Positions 24,662 through 38,223 are shown, counted from the first letter of the stretch. The stretch is 64,000 bases of DNA from Formicarius rufipectus (GCA_013399695.1 VXAU01000307.1:248001-312000); one strand, 5' to 3'. Notes: generated from the letters alone by a model not told the origin. Translations and numbers: made by a program.

Positions 24662-24790
24662 TTCAGGTCAGGTTGGATGGGGCTCTGACTAACCTGCTTT
24701 ATGGGAAGGTGTCCTTGCTTATGGCAGGGCATGAAACTGCATGGTCTTGAAGGTCCCTTCCAACCCGAACCATTCTGGGATTCTGTGATT
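24662..24790 (+). repeat. CR1 LINE 3' fragment
   Basis: Plus-strand CR1: 'ttcaggtcaggttggatggg', 'cttgaaggtcccttccaacc' and 'gaaccattctgggattctgt' with one tail unit. Close to consensus. Confidence 0.92.
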
Positions 24791-27700
24791 TTTCCGTGGA
24801 TGCACACCTCATTTGTTGCATAAGAAAGATATGAAGAGCGAAGTAGGTGTCATTTAAAAAACCTGAGTGCATTTTCCATGACAGCAATCAACATCATAGC
24901 CACATCTGATGGATGGTTTGGTTGCACAGGGTGTTGTAAAAGCTGACAGGGGCTGGAGAGGTCCTTACTGGAAAGAGTTTATCATCAGGGCAGGAGAACA
25001 GGGAGAGGTACTGCCCTCCCCACCTCTCCTGGCAGAGATCTCACACCTGGTCTTTCCTCTGTTGGCTCAGAGTCACGAGGTGTGACTGCCACCTCCTGAT
25101 GAGGGTGATGGGGAGCATCACTACTTGCTGGGATTGTGGAAGGAGAGCAGCAGAGGCGAGTTTTTCCATACATGTCCAAAGGCCACTTGGTTTGACCTCC
25201 CATAGGCAATCACCTCTAGGGAGGGAGGGAGTTTTCCTGGATGGTGGCAGGATTTCTGCAAGTAAAAAAGGTACTCTGGCCTATGGGGCACAACAGACCC
25301 ATTTCTCAAATCCTCTCCTCTGACCTTTCCCAACCTTCCTGCTAGCAGAGCACAGGCTGTGCTGGGAGTTGGTCTCCCTGGGCAGGTGGGCTCTTACTTT
25401 AGCTCCTTGTTTTTCAAAAAGTTCCCCAAACCACCATTTCTTAACTATCTATTGAAGCACTGCAAGTCTGCTTCGTGTTGCACAGGGTTTGTCCAGTTCC
25501 CATGGCATCCTGGTATGATGTGTTTTAGGATGGATGGTCCATCTGGATTAACCCTTTGGCCTAGAAATGCATGAACAGAGGCTTGCACCAGCCTTTTAGG
25601 ATTGATAAAAAACATTGACCAATTCAGTAGGATTTACAGGGACTATCCAACAGGTTAAGAGAGGTGAGTTTGTACCTACTTCTTGGTCTTCTGATTAAAA
25701 GTAGTGAAATAGTTCTGTGTCACCTGAGAAAGTGGGACAGTTTTCCTGAGGACCAGGAGAAGGTTGCTGAAGAGGTCTTAAAAAGTTTGTGCTATCATAA
25801 TCAGTCTGTCTGGGTTCAAAAATCAAATCAGGCTGATTGCCTTATCAAAAGGAGATCCCCAGGTGTGCATACGTACTAGCTGGTACCTCACAGGCTTTTG
25901 GTCGTTCTTATCTATGGACAAGGACCTGAGAGAATGGCAGAGAAGCAGAGAGCCATGTCCTGGAGAGGATGGAGTAAAAGCCTAAGACTTAGTCAACCCC
26001 CTCTTTGCAGAGGACATCTGAATTCCTCTTTTCAGTAGAAAAAGTGGGAATCCCATGTGCTTCTTCTGTGCATCTGGGGCATCTCCAGGCTTTGGGGAGA
26101 CCAGCTGCCCTGCCTGTCCCAGCCAGGGCTGTTGGGGGGCATGATCATCCCAGGTGAAGGACTGTGACTTGAAGTCACCCTTAACTGTTAGTTTCATGTC
26201 TTCTCTCCCTTCTTCTGTTAGATAGGATTTTATGAGGGGTGTTTCTTCACCTGGGAAATCATCGTTCATGAAGCCCTTGCATGAGGACCTGGAGCAGAAG
26301 GCTGTGTGTGTCCTCCTGGTTCATGCACGGGGAGAAGGGTTGGGAGCAAAGAGGCTCATGAGCACTCCTCACCTGCTTTCAGTCCCAAATACATGTCCCA
26401 AATACTTATGGCTTTCAACAACAGGATTGCAGAAATGTCCCCAAGTTTTCTCTTACACTGCCTGAATGTATTTGCTTCCTGACATCAACTTGGCTTTACA
26501 CTTAAGTGATCAGGAAAAAACAGTCTGTATTATTTTGTGTGTGTGTTGTTTTCTGGGCTTAATTTGATTCTGAGCTGGAGGAGGCAGAAATACTCTCCTT
26601 CCCTGGGGAGCACTGGGTGGCAGTCAGGGATGATTTCCTCTTCCTGGAGCAGGAGTGTTGTGTAAGCACCCCTGACCCTCCCGCTCAAGCCGCGCCGCCC
26701 ACCGGGTTATCTGGGGTGAGTGCACGGCATGGGCATCCCTGTCCTCACTGCCCACTCAGAGTCTGCACTGCTGACAGACCTCCTGGGGCTCATCCCAGCC
26801 AAGCCATGTGGCTCTGGCCTGGGTTTTGCACGGAGGTGAGCGTGGTCCTGCACAGGGAAGCCCAAAGAACAGTCACGGCGGGCTCGAGGCCAGGCAGGGA
26901 ACATCCCATATCCGTTGGCGGCTCCACCAAGGAGCGTAGGCAGGCTGTGATATATTTCTTTTCCCATTATATTTAATTTTACAGACCCTCAGGGACACTC
27001 AACCACCTACAGTGATTAGTTCGACTGATTAAGCTGCTTTTCCTCTTGTGGCAAACTCCTTTTGTGAAGGGTTTTCAATAGCCACGCTGCTCGGGACATT
27101 GTTCCTGTACAATTTCCTTTCAAAATACCATAAAGGGCACTCTACCACTTCACCCTGTCGTAAAACATCACAGGAATCAGCCTGGCCCAGCTTGCTCCTT
27201 CAAGGGCAAGTTCTCATTCAAGGAGAAGGTAGAGGGTCAGGTGGGAGCTGCAACACCATGTGATGCTGGAGGGAGATGGAGCCGTGAGCAGGGGGGATTT
27301 AAGATGAGATGAAATGGAAAGCAAACGTTTGCTGCCTTTTTTTTAGGGGGCGGGGGGCTGCTTGTTAATATGAGGGTCCAGAGTCACGCAGGGAAGTGAA
27401 GGATAAATAAACTTGAAAGCTCAGAGAAGAAAATACTGATTCACGTGTTGGCTGGTTCAGGCAGAGGCTGAGGATGCTGTCAAGTGCAGGGAGAGAAAGG
27501 CTGTTTCTGCTGAAGAAACAAATGGCTGTGAGCTGCAAGCAGATAAAACTGGCCATTTAATTGAGACTGGAAGTCAGAGGAAGGTCTGCCTTGATTGCCA
27601 CCAAGGGAGGAAGAGATGTAGAGAACTGTAGGGAGTTGCAGTGGCACAAATTCCTTCCTCCCTCTGTTTGTAGTTACTCACATACCCTCTTGAGGCTGTT

Positions 27701-28178
27701 GGGTAGGTCTGTGTGAGGACCTGGTGTCATTTTGGTCTGGTTAATCCATCAGCTGCCCTTTGGTTAAGGCGATGATGGAGCAGGGCATGGGGAGGGGTCA
27801 AGCAGGAGCCCTTTCGACCTGCAGAGCCGCACTGGCCAGACGTGCTGGCATCGCCCTGCCCTGCTGCCCTTCCTTCCAGGCACAGAGGGGAGGGCTCTGC
27901 CAGGGCTCACAGCACTGGGACGCCACTCCTGGGAGGAGGTTGTGGAGAACAAAGCCTGCACCAGGCTCCCCATTGAAGGAGCAGTCCTTAAATAACAAAA
28001 AAGCCACGTCCTGACACCCCCTGGGCATGCGGGCAGTGTGACTCAGGCACAGGTGGGGTTGCTGGGCAGCACTGCAGCTTCTCATCAAGAGAGACCTCTT
28101 AGAGGTGGGGTCTGGAGATCTCTAGCTCCACCAACACCTCTTGCTGCCTTTGTACTGTGGCTCAGTGAACAGGGCACG

Positions 28179-28398
28179 GCATGGCAAGGGGTGATGGCTT
28201 TAAACTGAGTGACAGAAGGTTTAGATATTGGGGAAAAATTCTTCCCTGTGAGGTTGGCGAGACCCCAGAATGGAGTGTCCAGAGAAGCTGTGGCTGCCCC
28301 TGGATCCCTGGAAGTGTCCAAGGCCAGGTGAGAAGGCGTTTGGAGCAACCTGTGCTGGTGGGAGGTGTCCCTGCCCATGGCAGGGGGTTGGAACAAGC
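28179..28398 (+). repeat. CR1 LINE fragment lacking its 3' tail
   Basis: Plus-strand CR1: 'ggggtgatggctttaaactg', 'gatattggggaaaaattctt', 'tggatccctggaagtgtcca' and 'ccctgcccatggcagggggt'. It stops at GGAACAAG, before the usual GATCTTTAAGGTCCC and ATTCTRTG end, so the extreme 3' end was lost by a later deletion or rearrangement. Confidence 0.88.
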
Positions 28399-29497
28399 AG
28401 TCCATGTGCAGCACCAGCATCACTGAGGTGGAGCAGTTGGTGTTTATCATCCCTCGGGGAGCTTGTTTTGCCTGTCACCCGTGTCTCAAGCTGTGGCAGG
28501 GTGAGTAAAGGTTTTCCACCCAGCTGCTCTTGTTTCTGCCGTTGTGAGCAGTCCTAAGGCCTTACAGGCTCGAGGGTGTCAGTGAAAATACGCCCAGCCT
28601 TGAGTCACCCCTCCAGGCAGATGGTGCAGCTCCAATCCTGCCGGCAAAACACACCACGGAAGGCGCTGACGTATATACAGCTCCTTTCCTGATGCTAGCA
28701 AGAGCTAAAAGGATTTTACATTTTATGTAACGAAGGGAAAATGTACTTCTGTAAATATTGGAGAGCTCTGTGGGCTAGCACTAGTGTTGAGAGGTGAAGT
28801 TTTATGGGTTCAACAGGACTCACTCCACATGAGCAGGACTTGAGGACATTCATGTCTGTTACCATTCTCCATATCTGCTCCATTCCCCTTGTGTGCCCAG
28901 CTAAAGACATGGTGCAGAACGGTTAAAAGATACTCATCTAAGCAAATTTAATCCTTTCCTTTCATTGTTCCTCTTTTTTTAATGCCAGGAGGCAGTGGCA
29001 GGAGTGAGCTGGGTGCATTTCCCAGCTGCAGGGTTGCCACCTCTCTATTGAGAGCGGCTTTGTCATTACATAAAAACTCTACAATACAAGACTTTTTATT
29101 CCCTATTTTTTCACAGTCTTGGTGACCTCAGTGACCCCTGTCTTGCAGACTTAATTTAACCTGAATTGCCAAGCTGCCAGTAGACTTTATGGCATCAGGA
29201 GGCTTTTGCAGGTTGTTTTTCTCCATCTCTGCAGCTGATTGAAAGACTTTATGTACCAGTGGCAAAACATGTTACTGTTATGAAACCTCAGTAGAAACGT
29301 AATGGCCTGCTGGATAAGCTCAGGGTCTTATGATGTTGCTTCAAGGAAAGTAAAATAATTGCTGCAGCAGAAAAATCCAGAAGAACTTCAGTGTTCCCTT
29401 GTGGAGGGACACCTTATTTCATCAGCACTCAGAGTCTTTAGGTAACTTCTTCCTGATCTGGAGGTCATTGAGTTGTTGTTGCTGACACCTCTTCACA

Positions 29498-29632
29498 AGT
29501 GTCCAAGGTCAGGTTGGATAGGGCTTGGAGCAACCTAGGCTGGTGGAAGGTGTCCTTGCCCGTGGCAGGAGGTTGAAACAAGATGATCTTGAAGGTCCCT
29601 TCCGACCCAAACCACTCTGGAATTCTGTGATT
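29498..29632 (+). repeat. CR1 LINE 3' fragment
   Basis: Plus-strand CR1: 'gtccaaggtcaggttggata', 'gatgatcttgaaggtccctt' and 'ccgacccaaaccactctgga' with one tail unit. Confidence 0.92.
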
Positions 29633-30282
29633 TTTGTGAGCATTAGGGAATGAGGAATGGGAGCTCATAATGCCTGTACAACTGGAGTTTAGGAGAGTAA
29701 CTCCTAAATCCCAGCCTTTGGGAGGGAACATGGGACACCTCATTTCAGTTCTCACCTTTACCAGAGACTGCTGGGCTTCAACTCCATCATCACAGGTGCT
29801 ATATCAGGTGCCCTAGAATGTCTTGAAATCCATGCAAAGAGCTGGCAAACACTAGACCTGGTGAAACCAGCACCAGAATGGTCTGGAAACCAAACAAGAT
29901 GCTATAAGGCATCTCCAGTGTCACTACCATCTGGATCCCACCACATGTGTCCATAAGTATATTGACCATATATGAACTGGAGGTCAAAGTTCCTGTTATG
30001 CTCAGAGGGGATGTGAAGTTTGGAGGATGCTTCACCCCCACATAAGTCTGGCCATATTATAGAGAACAGATTTCCTTGCTTTATTGTGCCTTCCCACATT
30101 GACCAGAACCAAGGAAGTCTGAAAAACAAAGAGCTATGGGAGGAGTTGAGCCAAAACACCTCACACTGGAGGAAGCACTGAGACAGGGATTTGTTTCTGG
30201 GCTCTCTTCAGCAAGAAATAAACTTCAGACTGGGCATTCTGATCTCAGATGATATTGAGATGTTCATTACAAGGCCATGTAG

Positions 30283-30545
30283 TGTCAGGACAAATGGGAA
30301 TGGCTTCCTAGTGACAGAGGGCAGGGTTAGATTAGATATTGGAAATTCCTGGCTGGGAGGGTGGGCAAATCCTGGCACAGGTTGGTGGCTGCCCCTGGAT
30401 CCCTGGAAGTGTCCAAGGCCAGGTTGGATGGGGTTTGAAGCAACCTTGGCTGGTGGAAGGTGGCCCTGCCCATGGCAGGGGGTGGAACCACGAGGTCTTT
30501 AAAGGTCCCTTCTGACCCAGACCATCCTGTCATTATATGATTCTA
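30283..30545 (+). repeat. CR1 LINE 3' fragment
   Basis: Plus-strand CR1: 'tcaggacaaatgggaatggc', 'tagattagatattggaaatt', 'ggatccctggaagtgtccaa', 'gaggtctttaaaggtccctt' and tail 'cattatatgattct'. It has a small internal deletion near 30345-30380 relative to the neighbouring copies. Confidence 0.92.
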
Positions 30546-33117
30546 CAATCCCATTCTCTCCTGTCTCCTGGAGGGAAAACCCTTCTCAGCCAAGAAAAGC
30601 AAGAGTATCCACCATGATATTTTCATGCTCACAGAGAGTGTTAGGGTGTTGTCTTGGCACTTTTTAAGAAGCTTTAGGGCAGCAAATTCCACTTCAGACA
30701 TTACTATGTTTCTGGTACCTGTAGAAAATGTGCTTGTGTTTGTACCTGGAACGTGCATACGGCTGATGAGATCCCTCATCCATGTTTAGCTCAGCCCTCA
30801 GTGAGGCTGCCAGAACAAGCCCCTCTTACCCATCAGCTGTGAGGGTAGACCTTGATGAGGTCTACCAACAAAATTGACTTGGTGCTGCTGATGAACAGGA
30901 GTTAACACAAGTCACTGGTGTTTCAGCAGCGTGGGTGAGCTGTGTAGTAACCTGGTTTTGCTCTTTTTTTTTGAGCCCCTTAAAGGCTACAACCCCTATT
31001 TCTTTTTCATGTCAGTTAACAATTTGCACCTTCCAGAAGAGAGCTGGTGGGTGGATGTCCATTTGATGGACCTGGCACATCCTAAGGCAGGAGCTGGGTT
31101 AATTGGAGGGGTCTGAGAAGAAGGTGGTATCAGGAGGTGTGTGTCTGCAATGCTTTTGGCCCTTACATTTCAGAGAGAACATGAGATGACCCAAACCCTT
31201 GGGATTTAGTGGGATTCTGGGGACTTACAAACTCCTCAGCTGTGCCTAAGCCGTGCTGTGGGATGTGTATGTGCTCTTTGGATTTGAACCTAAGTATAAA
31301 GAGCAAATAAATATGTGTGCCTAGATGTGTTATTAACACTTGAAATCCTGTGGGGGTAAGGAGTGGACCCTCAAGCAGTGTGGCTTGTAGTCCTATGTGT
31401 GAACTTCATTCTAGGTTGTTCTAGCTTATTCTAGTGTATTTAAAGGACAATATTAGTTTATTTTATGTGAAAATCTTCCCTGCATTCATTATTATGTAAT
31501 TCTGAGTTCTCAGGCATCATCATCTTGTCCACTGTTTCATCTCTTATTAAAAAAAGAAAAGTTTCCCTCTTGTTTATCTTCTTAATCTTTCACTGTGTTC
31601 TTAAAGATACATCTGTGCACAAATGTGAAACCAAGATATACACACCTGTAAACCAACCTGTCCCAGCGTTTTGTCTCACAAAATGTTTTCTCAGAAGGAC
31701 TTCACACCAAGAAATCTCCACACTTCTTCTTACAAACATTGCATTGGCAAGTCAAGAGGTTAAGGTTACTCTCATATGCATCCTCTTCAGACCAGGTAGT
31801 TTTTGTGCTGGAAAGATTGTTTAGAGAATCCCAACCATCACTCAGGAGCATGCCATGCAAGGTATTTATTTGAGAACCCTTTGCAAGAAGCTGACAGTCC
31901 ATATTCAAGCCATTTTCATGCTCTCTTGAAAGGGGTGCTCTATTTCCAGAGCCACTCCCATGCCAGTCTATTCATGGCCAGTGCTAGGGCTCCTTTCACA
32001 AATAAAAATAGTCACAGGAACAGCCCTCACCCTGGATTTGAAGATTGCAAGTTATTTTGGGTGAAGGCGAAGGTGAACATGTTTTACGGCTGGCATGAGC
32101 ATGTCGGTTTTAAGGCTGTGAAATTTTGGAAAAGCCTTAGAAACCCATTCCCAGAGGTCAACAGGACAAAGCTCTCCTGCTGAGCGAGTGAATAGAAATG
32201 AGTTCATAATTACAGAGTATAGCAGCAACACGTTTGCTTTTTCACCGTTTTAATTGAGGTTTTTCAGAAAGGAAGAGAACTTAAAACAATACAGAAATGT
32301 CTTTTGTTCTTTCAGGGCCATTTACTGAAGGCTTTGCAGTGAGAGGAGAGGATGTTTATTAAAGAAAGCAACAATATTAAGACGTTATTTTAGGGCCAAA
32401 GGGCCATTCCTAGCTGGAACAAAATGAAATGTTTGAGATGGACTGGGTGCTCACTGACAATTAGCATTGAGCTAAATGATTTGCAGTGTATTTGCTGAAC
32501 TTCTTTGGAACAGAGGAAAGAGGGAGGAAGGGAAGGAACTGAAGAAGTTGAAACACCCCTTTCCTTCTCAGTAGGATTTCCAAATCAAACTAATTAGATT
32601 TAACAGCACATGGGTCTTAACCCTTGAAGCAGCATCTGGAAGTCAGGGGTTTATCCTCCTCCTTATGCTCCTATCTTGTCCATGCCCTCCTGGGAGCTGA
32701 TGGGTTTTACTGGAACCACCACAGGGACTGTCTGTGGTGGTGCAGAGGGAACGTCCCAAACCCAGTGGAAATGTCACAGCCAAAATGAGCAGGTTGCAGA
32801 GGAGTTGAGCCATCTTAGTGGTGACTGTGAAAATCTGCCTCTCTTCAGCAAACTCAGGACCAATAAATTTTTGTTTTTAAGGACAAAAGTAGGTCTGGTG
32901 TTGTCCTTGCCTGCAGTGATGAACAGCAGTACTAGCATCTAGATAAATCATAGTGTTTAGAGTGTAACGATGCAAAAAACTCTTCTAGGCAGCTGAAAGC
33001 ACTTGAGCAGAGATGATAAAGTAATAGTACTGCTTAAGATTCAGAAACTTCGAACTGGTAGTGAAGGACAGCTCATGTTTTCAGAAACAACTGCACCGAA
33101 GGTGCATTGCCCAAAGG

Positions 33118-33367
33118 AATCACAGAACAACTTGGGTTGGAAGGAACCTTGAAAATCATCTCATTCCACCCCCTGCCATGGGCAGGGACACCTTCCACTA
33201 GAACGAGTTGCTCCAAGCCCTATCCAGCCTGGCTTTGGACACTTCCAGGGATCCAGGTGCAGCCACAGCTTCTCTGGGCAACCTGTTCCTCACAGGGAGG
33301 AATTTCTTCCTAATATCGAATCTGAATATCTCCTCCTTCAGTTTAAAACCACCCCCCATTGCCCCAG
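33118..33367 (-). repeat. CR1 LINE 3' fragment
   Basis: Reverse-strand CR1: AATCACAGAACAACTTGGGT, 'tggaaggaaccttgaaaatc', 'tgccatgggcagggacacct', 'gggatccaggtgcagccaca' and 'cagtttaaaaccacccccca'. A second copy of another subfamily abuts it on the right. Confidence 0.92.
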
Positions 33368-33468
33368 CCATAGAATACCTCAAAATGGAAGGATCCCATA
33401 AAGATCACCAAGTCCCAACTCCCTGCTCCTCAGAGGGCTGCCTAAAACCAAACCACATGACCAAGACT
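33368..33468 (-). repeat. Second CR1 LINE fragment, abutting the first
   Basis: Reverse-strand CR1 of another subfamily: CCATAGAATACCTCAAAATG at the tail side, 'ggatcccataaagatcacca', 'tcccaactccctgctcctca' and 'ctaaaaccaaaccacatgac'. Its 3' tail lies directly against the truncated 5' side of the previous copy. Confidence 0.82.
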
Positions 33469-34130
33469 GCTGTGCCAGCTGAAGCTGAGCATCCTCAAGA
33501 ACGAGGTGAAGATCCCCCCATTGGAATACCGGTCCTTCAGGATGAGCCTCCTCAAGGATTAAGTGTTCACAACCATGAGAGTCCCAGCAGCTGGCACCTG
33601 CTGTGCCTGCCCGAGCAGAGCTGGTGGTCTCAGGGCCTCCGCAGAAGGGTTTGTTACCAGCAGTTTAGAGGCAGATCATCATTTTGGTTTGATTGTCTGC
33701 AGCATCGCTGGGAGTTATTGCAGTAAATTAATTCTCCGGGCTGCAGGTCCCCCGAGGACAATATCATCTCGGCAGTTTGCTCCTAAAAGGGCTCAGCTGG
33801 GTGATTGTGTTACTGCAGCTTAATGAATTACAGCACGTGAGCCGGGGCAGTGGTAATTGCCCACACGTGCCATGGGCCGTACACACAGCCCCTCCACCCA
33901 AGTGGGGGATAGCTTGCCTTACCTTGTGGTTGCCATACTGTCCTGCATCTGCAGAGGGGCAGGAGTTTTTAATTTGCAGCTGGATGCTCTAGTGGTGTGC
34001 TGGAGCTGCTCGGGAGGTCCGTGAGAGCAAGAGGAGAGATGTGATCGCTTACACAGGACCACCAGGCTTGGTGGCACCAGGAGAAGTGTGGGCATGCAGT
34101 GCTGCTTCTCTTCTTAATGTGTCCCTTCTT

Positions 34131-34170
34131 AATGGTTGGACTCAATGATCTTAAGGTTTCTTTCCCCTCT
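34131..34170 (+). repeat. Possible CR1 remnant
   Basis: Only 'aatggttggactcaatgatc' and 'ttaaggtttctttcc' are recognisable. They match the region just before the CR1 tail of the second subfamily, but the tail itself is absent. Confidence 0.4.
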
Positions 34171-34324
34171 AGGTACTGAAATGCTGCAATACGATCTCTA
34201 GAGAGCCTTCCCCCGGCTGAATAGCCTCAGGTCTCTCTGCCTTTCCCCACAGGAGAGATGTTTCAGCTTTCTGAGCAGTTTTCTTGGCCCTCCACCCAGG
34301 ACACCTTTATCATCTTTATAAAAT

Positions 34325-34740
34325 CAGAGAATCACAGAATGGTTTGTGTTGAAAAGGACCTTAATGCTGATCTGGTCCAAGCCCTGTCCAACCCAGCCTT
34401 GGGCACTTCCAGGGATCCAGGGGTAGCCACAACTTCTCTGCCCAACCTGTGCCAGAGTCTCACCACCTTCACAGGAAGAATTTCTTGCTTACATTTCATT
34501 AAAATCTCTCCTTTTTAAGTTTAAAACCATTTCCCATTGTCCTGTCACTGTCTGCCTCTGTAAAAAGTCACTTTCTGTGTTTTTTTCACAAGCCCTCTCT
34601 AACTAATGGAAGGTGGCAGTAGGGTATCCGTAGAGCTGAACCCCCCCAACTGTCCCAGCCTGGCTCCAGAGCAGAGGGGCTCCAGCCCTCAGAACATCTC
34701 CATGGTCTCCTCTGGACTCGCTCCAGCAGCTCCACAATTT
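34325..34740 (-). repeat. CR1 LINE 3' fragment, long
   Basis: Reverse-strand CR1 of about 416 bp: CAGAGAATCACAGAATGG at the tail, 'gaaaaggaccttaatgctga', 'ggcacttccagggatccagg', 'taagtttaaaaccatttccc' and further upstream CR1 sequence such as 'ctccagagcagaggggctcc' and 'cactcgctccagcagctcc'-like words. It is missing part of the block between GACCTT and CAAGCCC. Confidence 0.9.
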
Positions 34741-36067
34741 TGGCACTGCTCGTATTGGTGTTGCTTTGGCAGTTGATGATGTGTCGTATTTATTTTCAGC
34801 CCAACATGGCAGGGAAGTCCTTATTTGCACGTGCAAGCATGGGGTGCTCTTGGGTCACTTGGGTGTAGGATGGGTCACAGTGCAAGAGCTGTCCCCAGGG
34901 CAGACAGCCAGAGGTGGACAATAGAACACCAGAATGGTGTTTCATTGACCTGAAAGTGCTTTTTGCCAGAGAAATGCTCTCAGCATCTCCCTTTGCCTGC
35001 GAGGAAGCCGAGACAGAAGGGAGGAAAGGGGCTGTGGCTGGACCTTCCCCCACTGCAGACCTTGCAGTGAACCTCGTGGCCACCAGATATGTGTGAACCC
35101 CCTCACCCGTGAGCCTGCCCTTCAGGGCTGCTCCTTCAGCGTCACACACTGCAAAACACAACTGACTACGTGATGCTATTTCAACCAGCCAGAATTGAGG
35201 GAAGGAAATATAGCGGCAGGTTCCTCTGCACTAGGAAACCGATCTGTTATTGAAATGGCTTTCTCTTTGGTGGAGTGTTTCCGGCTCCTCAGCACTGGAA
35301 ATGGGTTTATCCATCTACACCTCGTTTTCCAGCATGAGTTCGTGGAGGTGTTGTCAGAAGTTTATTGCTGGGGTGAATATAAAGTGAAATAATCTCTTTC
35401 TTTCTCATGTTTTTGATCCTCAAATATAAGTGTGCTGTTGCTGGCAATCCCTTGGAATCAACATCCAGGGCTTCCCACTGCCAAATCACTTCCCAGAGTG
35501 TCTGGCAACTGAACTCAGAGATAAGGGCAAGCACAGGTTGATGCATTCCATGAGTATAAGAAAAAGGCTTAATGCCTTCCGCTGTGCCATGTGATGTCTT
35601 TCCATGAGACCTGGCCCATCTCAGGAAGCCCAGGAGTACTTCATTGTTGTGGTTGCACAGTTTGGGTGATAATTTCCAGTTTTTGACCACGACAAGTAGC
35701 CACCCTCTCAGCAAAAGAGCATTTGCCACCCACTCCTCCTCCCTGCAAGTCCAACTGGGGGATGTTGGCCCCGGAGACCTGGGAGGGAGCAACGTGCTGA
35801 AGCTCTGCAGGGCCTCCTGGCATGGGCAGTGTGTGAAGAAGTTGCCAGCTCGAGTTGTTTGGGCTCTAGTTGCAGAAACAATATTTCTGTCTGACCCCAG
35901 TTAGCAACTGATGTTTGCAAAATAAAGAAGTCAAGGCACTGGAAATACTTTCCATTCCGGCTCTTGTCTCAGCCCAAAATATTAGTATTAAAAATATTGC
36001 ATCTATTATGTGCAGCTAATGTCTTTGCTGGCTCATAAATCACCCAGAGATTTTTCATCTCTGTACT

Positions 36068-36101
36068 TAAAAAAAAAAAAAGGGGGGAAAAAAAAAAAAT
36101 C
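36068..36101. repeat. A-rich tract with central G run
   Basis: Thirteen A, six G and twelve A in a row. It is a low-complexity tract with no sign of a LINE or retrogene tail. Confidence 0.75.
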
Positions 36102-36679
36102 CAGACCCTAACTATACTCTATTATGGGGTATTTGTTAACTGTTTTGTTTCCATTTATTCCTACTAAAGCCACAGCAGTCTGTCTCCAAGGGACCATCTG
36201 TGGGAAAGAGAGTCCCTAGATTGATTTGGAAGGTGTCAGGGTCATTGACAGGCATGAAGGCGCTGAGTCTCTGCTCTTTCTCTGATAATGTCTTTATTTA
36301 GCGTGACAGCCTCCAGGGCACGAGTGGACAGCAGGCTTCTTTCTTTCATTTAAACTAACATTGCTCCAGCCATTCCCATCATTGTGCAGATGCTATGGAT
36401 CATCCTAATTTCCTGATTAAAGCTGGGGGTGCTGGTCCCCAGGCAGCAAGGACCAACAGCTACATGACACTGGAGCCGCAGAAGGTGACCCAACTCTGTG
36501 CCTCCCCCCCAGGCAGTGTGTTCCCATGAAAACTGGTGAGTGGGTGCTTATCCAAGAGAAAGTAAATTTTCTGGCACACCTCATCAAATCCGTGAGAGTG
36601 TAAGGAGTAGCATAAGAGAGGAGGCAGAAGTGGGGTCAGGAGTAGAGAACTCCTCCTGTTGAACATGATTCTGTTCATT

Positions 36680-36746
36680 GCCAGGAGTTTGGACTAAATG
36701 ACCTATAAAAAGTCCCTTTCAACTCAAACCATCTATGATTCTATGA
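36680..36746 (+). repeat. CR1 LINE 3' end, very short
   Basis: Only the last 67 bp of a plus-strand CR1 remain: 'aggagtttggactaaatgac', 'cctttcaactcaaaccatct' and a tail of ATTCTATG units ('atctatgattctatgaact'). Confidence 0.85.
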
Positions 36747-38223
36747 ACTCTTGACAGTGGGACAAAGTTAGGTAGGCATTTGGGAAACAGCTTAGGATTG
36801 TCACTGGGTTGCAATAAATCAATTTCCAGATCAATCCTGGCTCCTAAAGCTCCACACTAAATGCTATAGCCTGCCACATCATTTTTACAGAATTTTAATC
36901 AGTGTGTTTGATAAAGGCTTCTGACACACGTATGTCCAAATCATCTTGGGAGTTTTACTGGACCCCCATGTCAGAAGTAATTGCTTGCCATTGACATTGG
37001 GGTATCACATATGTCTGAACAGCTGTTAGGAGATCCTGTCAAATCTTGCCTTTGCTCCTACAGGAAAGACATTTATTTCTTCACTAGAAAGCTCTGGTAT
37101 AAATAGGATATGGAAAAAAAAAACCTAGGATGTCTCCTTGCTGCAGGTCAAAGAGTCACAGAGGTCTAAAGGAAGACAGCTGAACACAAAGGCAGCAGGT
37201 GGGGGCTCATCATACTATTTAGGATGTGTCTTGAGGGGCAGGACCACAAAGGGTGGTGGTGGGCTGTGTCTGTGCATCTTGGCATGGGTTTAAAGTTTAT
37301 ATCTCTTGGAGGATTAGCAGATCTCAGCATAACTGATCAGCCTGGGTGTATTTTTAAAGGAGGCAGCCTGGAGTCTGAACTATAAGCTCTTTTATTGCAA
37401 AGTAGTAAAAGATTAATCTATATTCATTCAAGTCACATTCTGAACAGTAGTCCACGATCTCCATTGGTGTTTGGGAAATGTTGTGTACTGTGGTTGTGTC
37501 TTAATTTGAACTATTTCATCTAAACTTGGACTCAGTTCCTTGTCACTGTATTTTCCGATGGTTTTCATGTAGTTTTTGCAGTCGTGTTTACAGTACACTG
37601 TGAATCCAGCAGCACAATTCCAAGTGATGTAGTTTATGAAGACAACCATTTCCAAGCAATTTCTACATTAAATCACTGGAGTGATTTCTAGACCAGTCTG
37701 GGCAGTCAGCCTTGAAGTCCAAGGGGTGCCTTCCTAGCTGGTTGCCCGCTCTGTGCAACAAGGGCCTCCTTCTGGACATCCCTAATGATTTGTGGGAGAT
37801 CCAGCAAAGCATTAAAAGAGCTGCTTTGGAGCTATCTCACATGCCATCTGTACTTGGGATGTCTTTCCCAAGCTGGTGTTGTGAAACAGCTACTTAAATT
37901 CCTCCTGAAGATTCATTTCCATGAAGCTTAGAAGAAAATAGCTGACTCAGGCAGCCTGTGCAGCCAAGCATTGCAGAGTGTGAGGGCTTTCCTTGGGCTT
38001 CAGCAGTAGACAAGCTTGCTCTAAATGCTTTTGAGTCTGTTCTGAGGGATGTTGTGCCATGTCCTTCAGCCCAGCAGAGCTGTCTCTGCTCCTGCAGCAC
38101 AGCAGTGCTCACGTGCTGGTCCTGTGATGTCCCACCCATCACTGTGCTGGGAGCAGTTCTTCATTTATCCATTTGCTTGAGAGTCAGACAGAATTTTGGA
38201 TGTACAAGGCACAGATTCATGCT

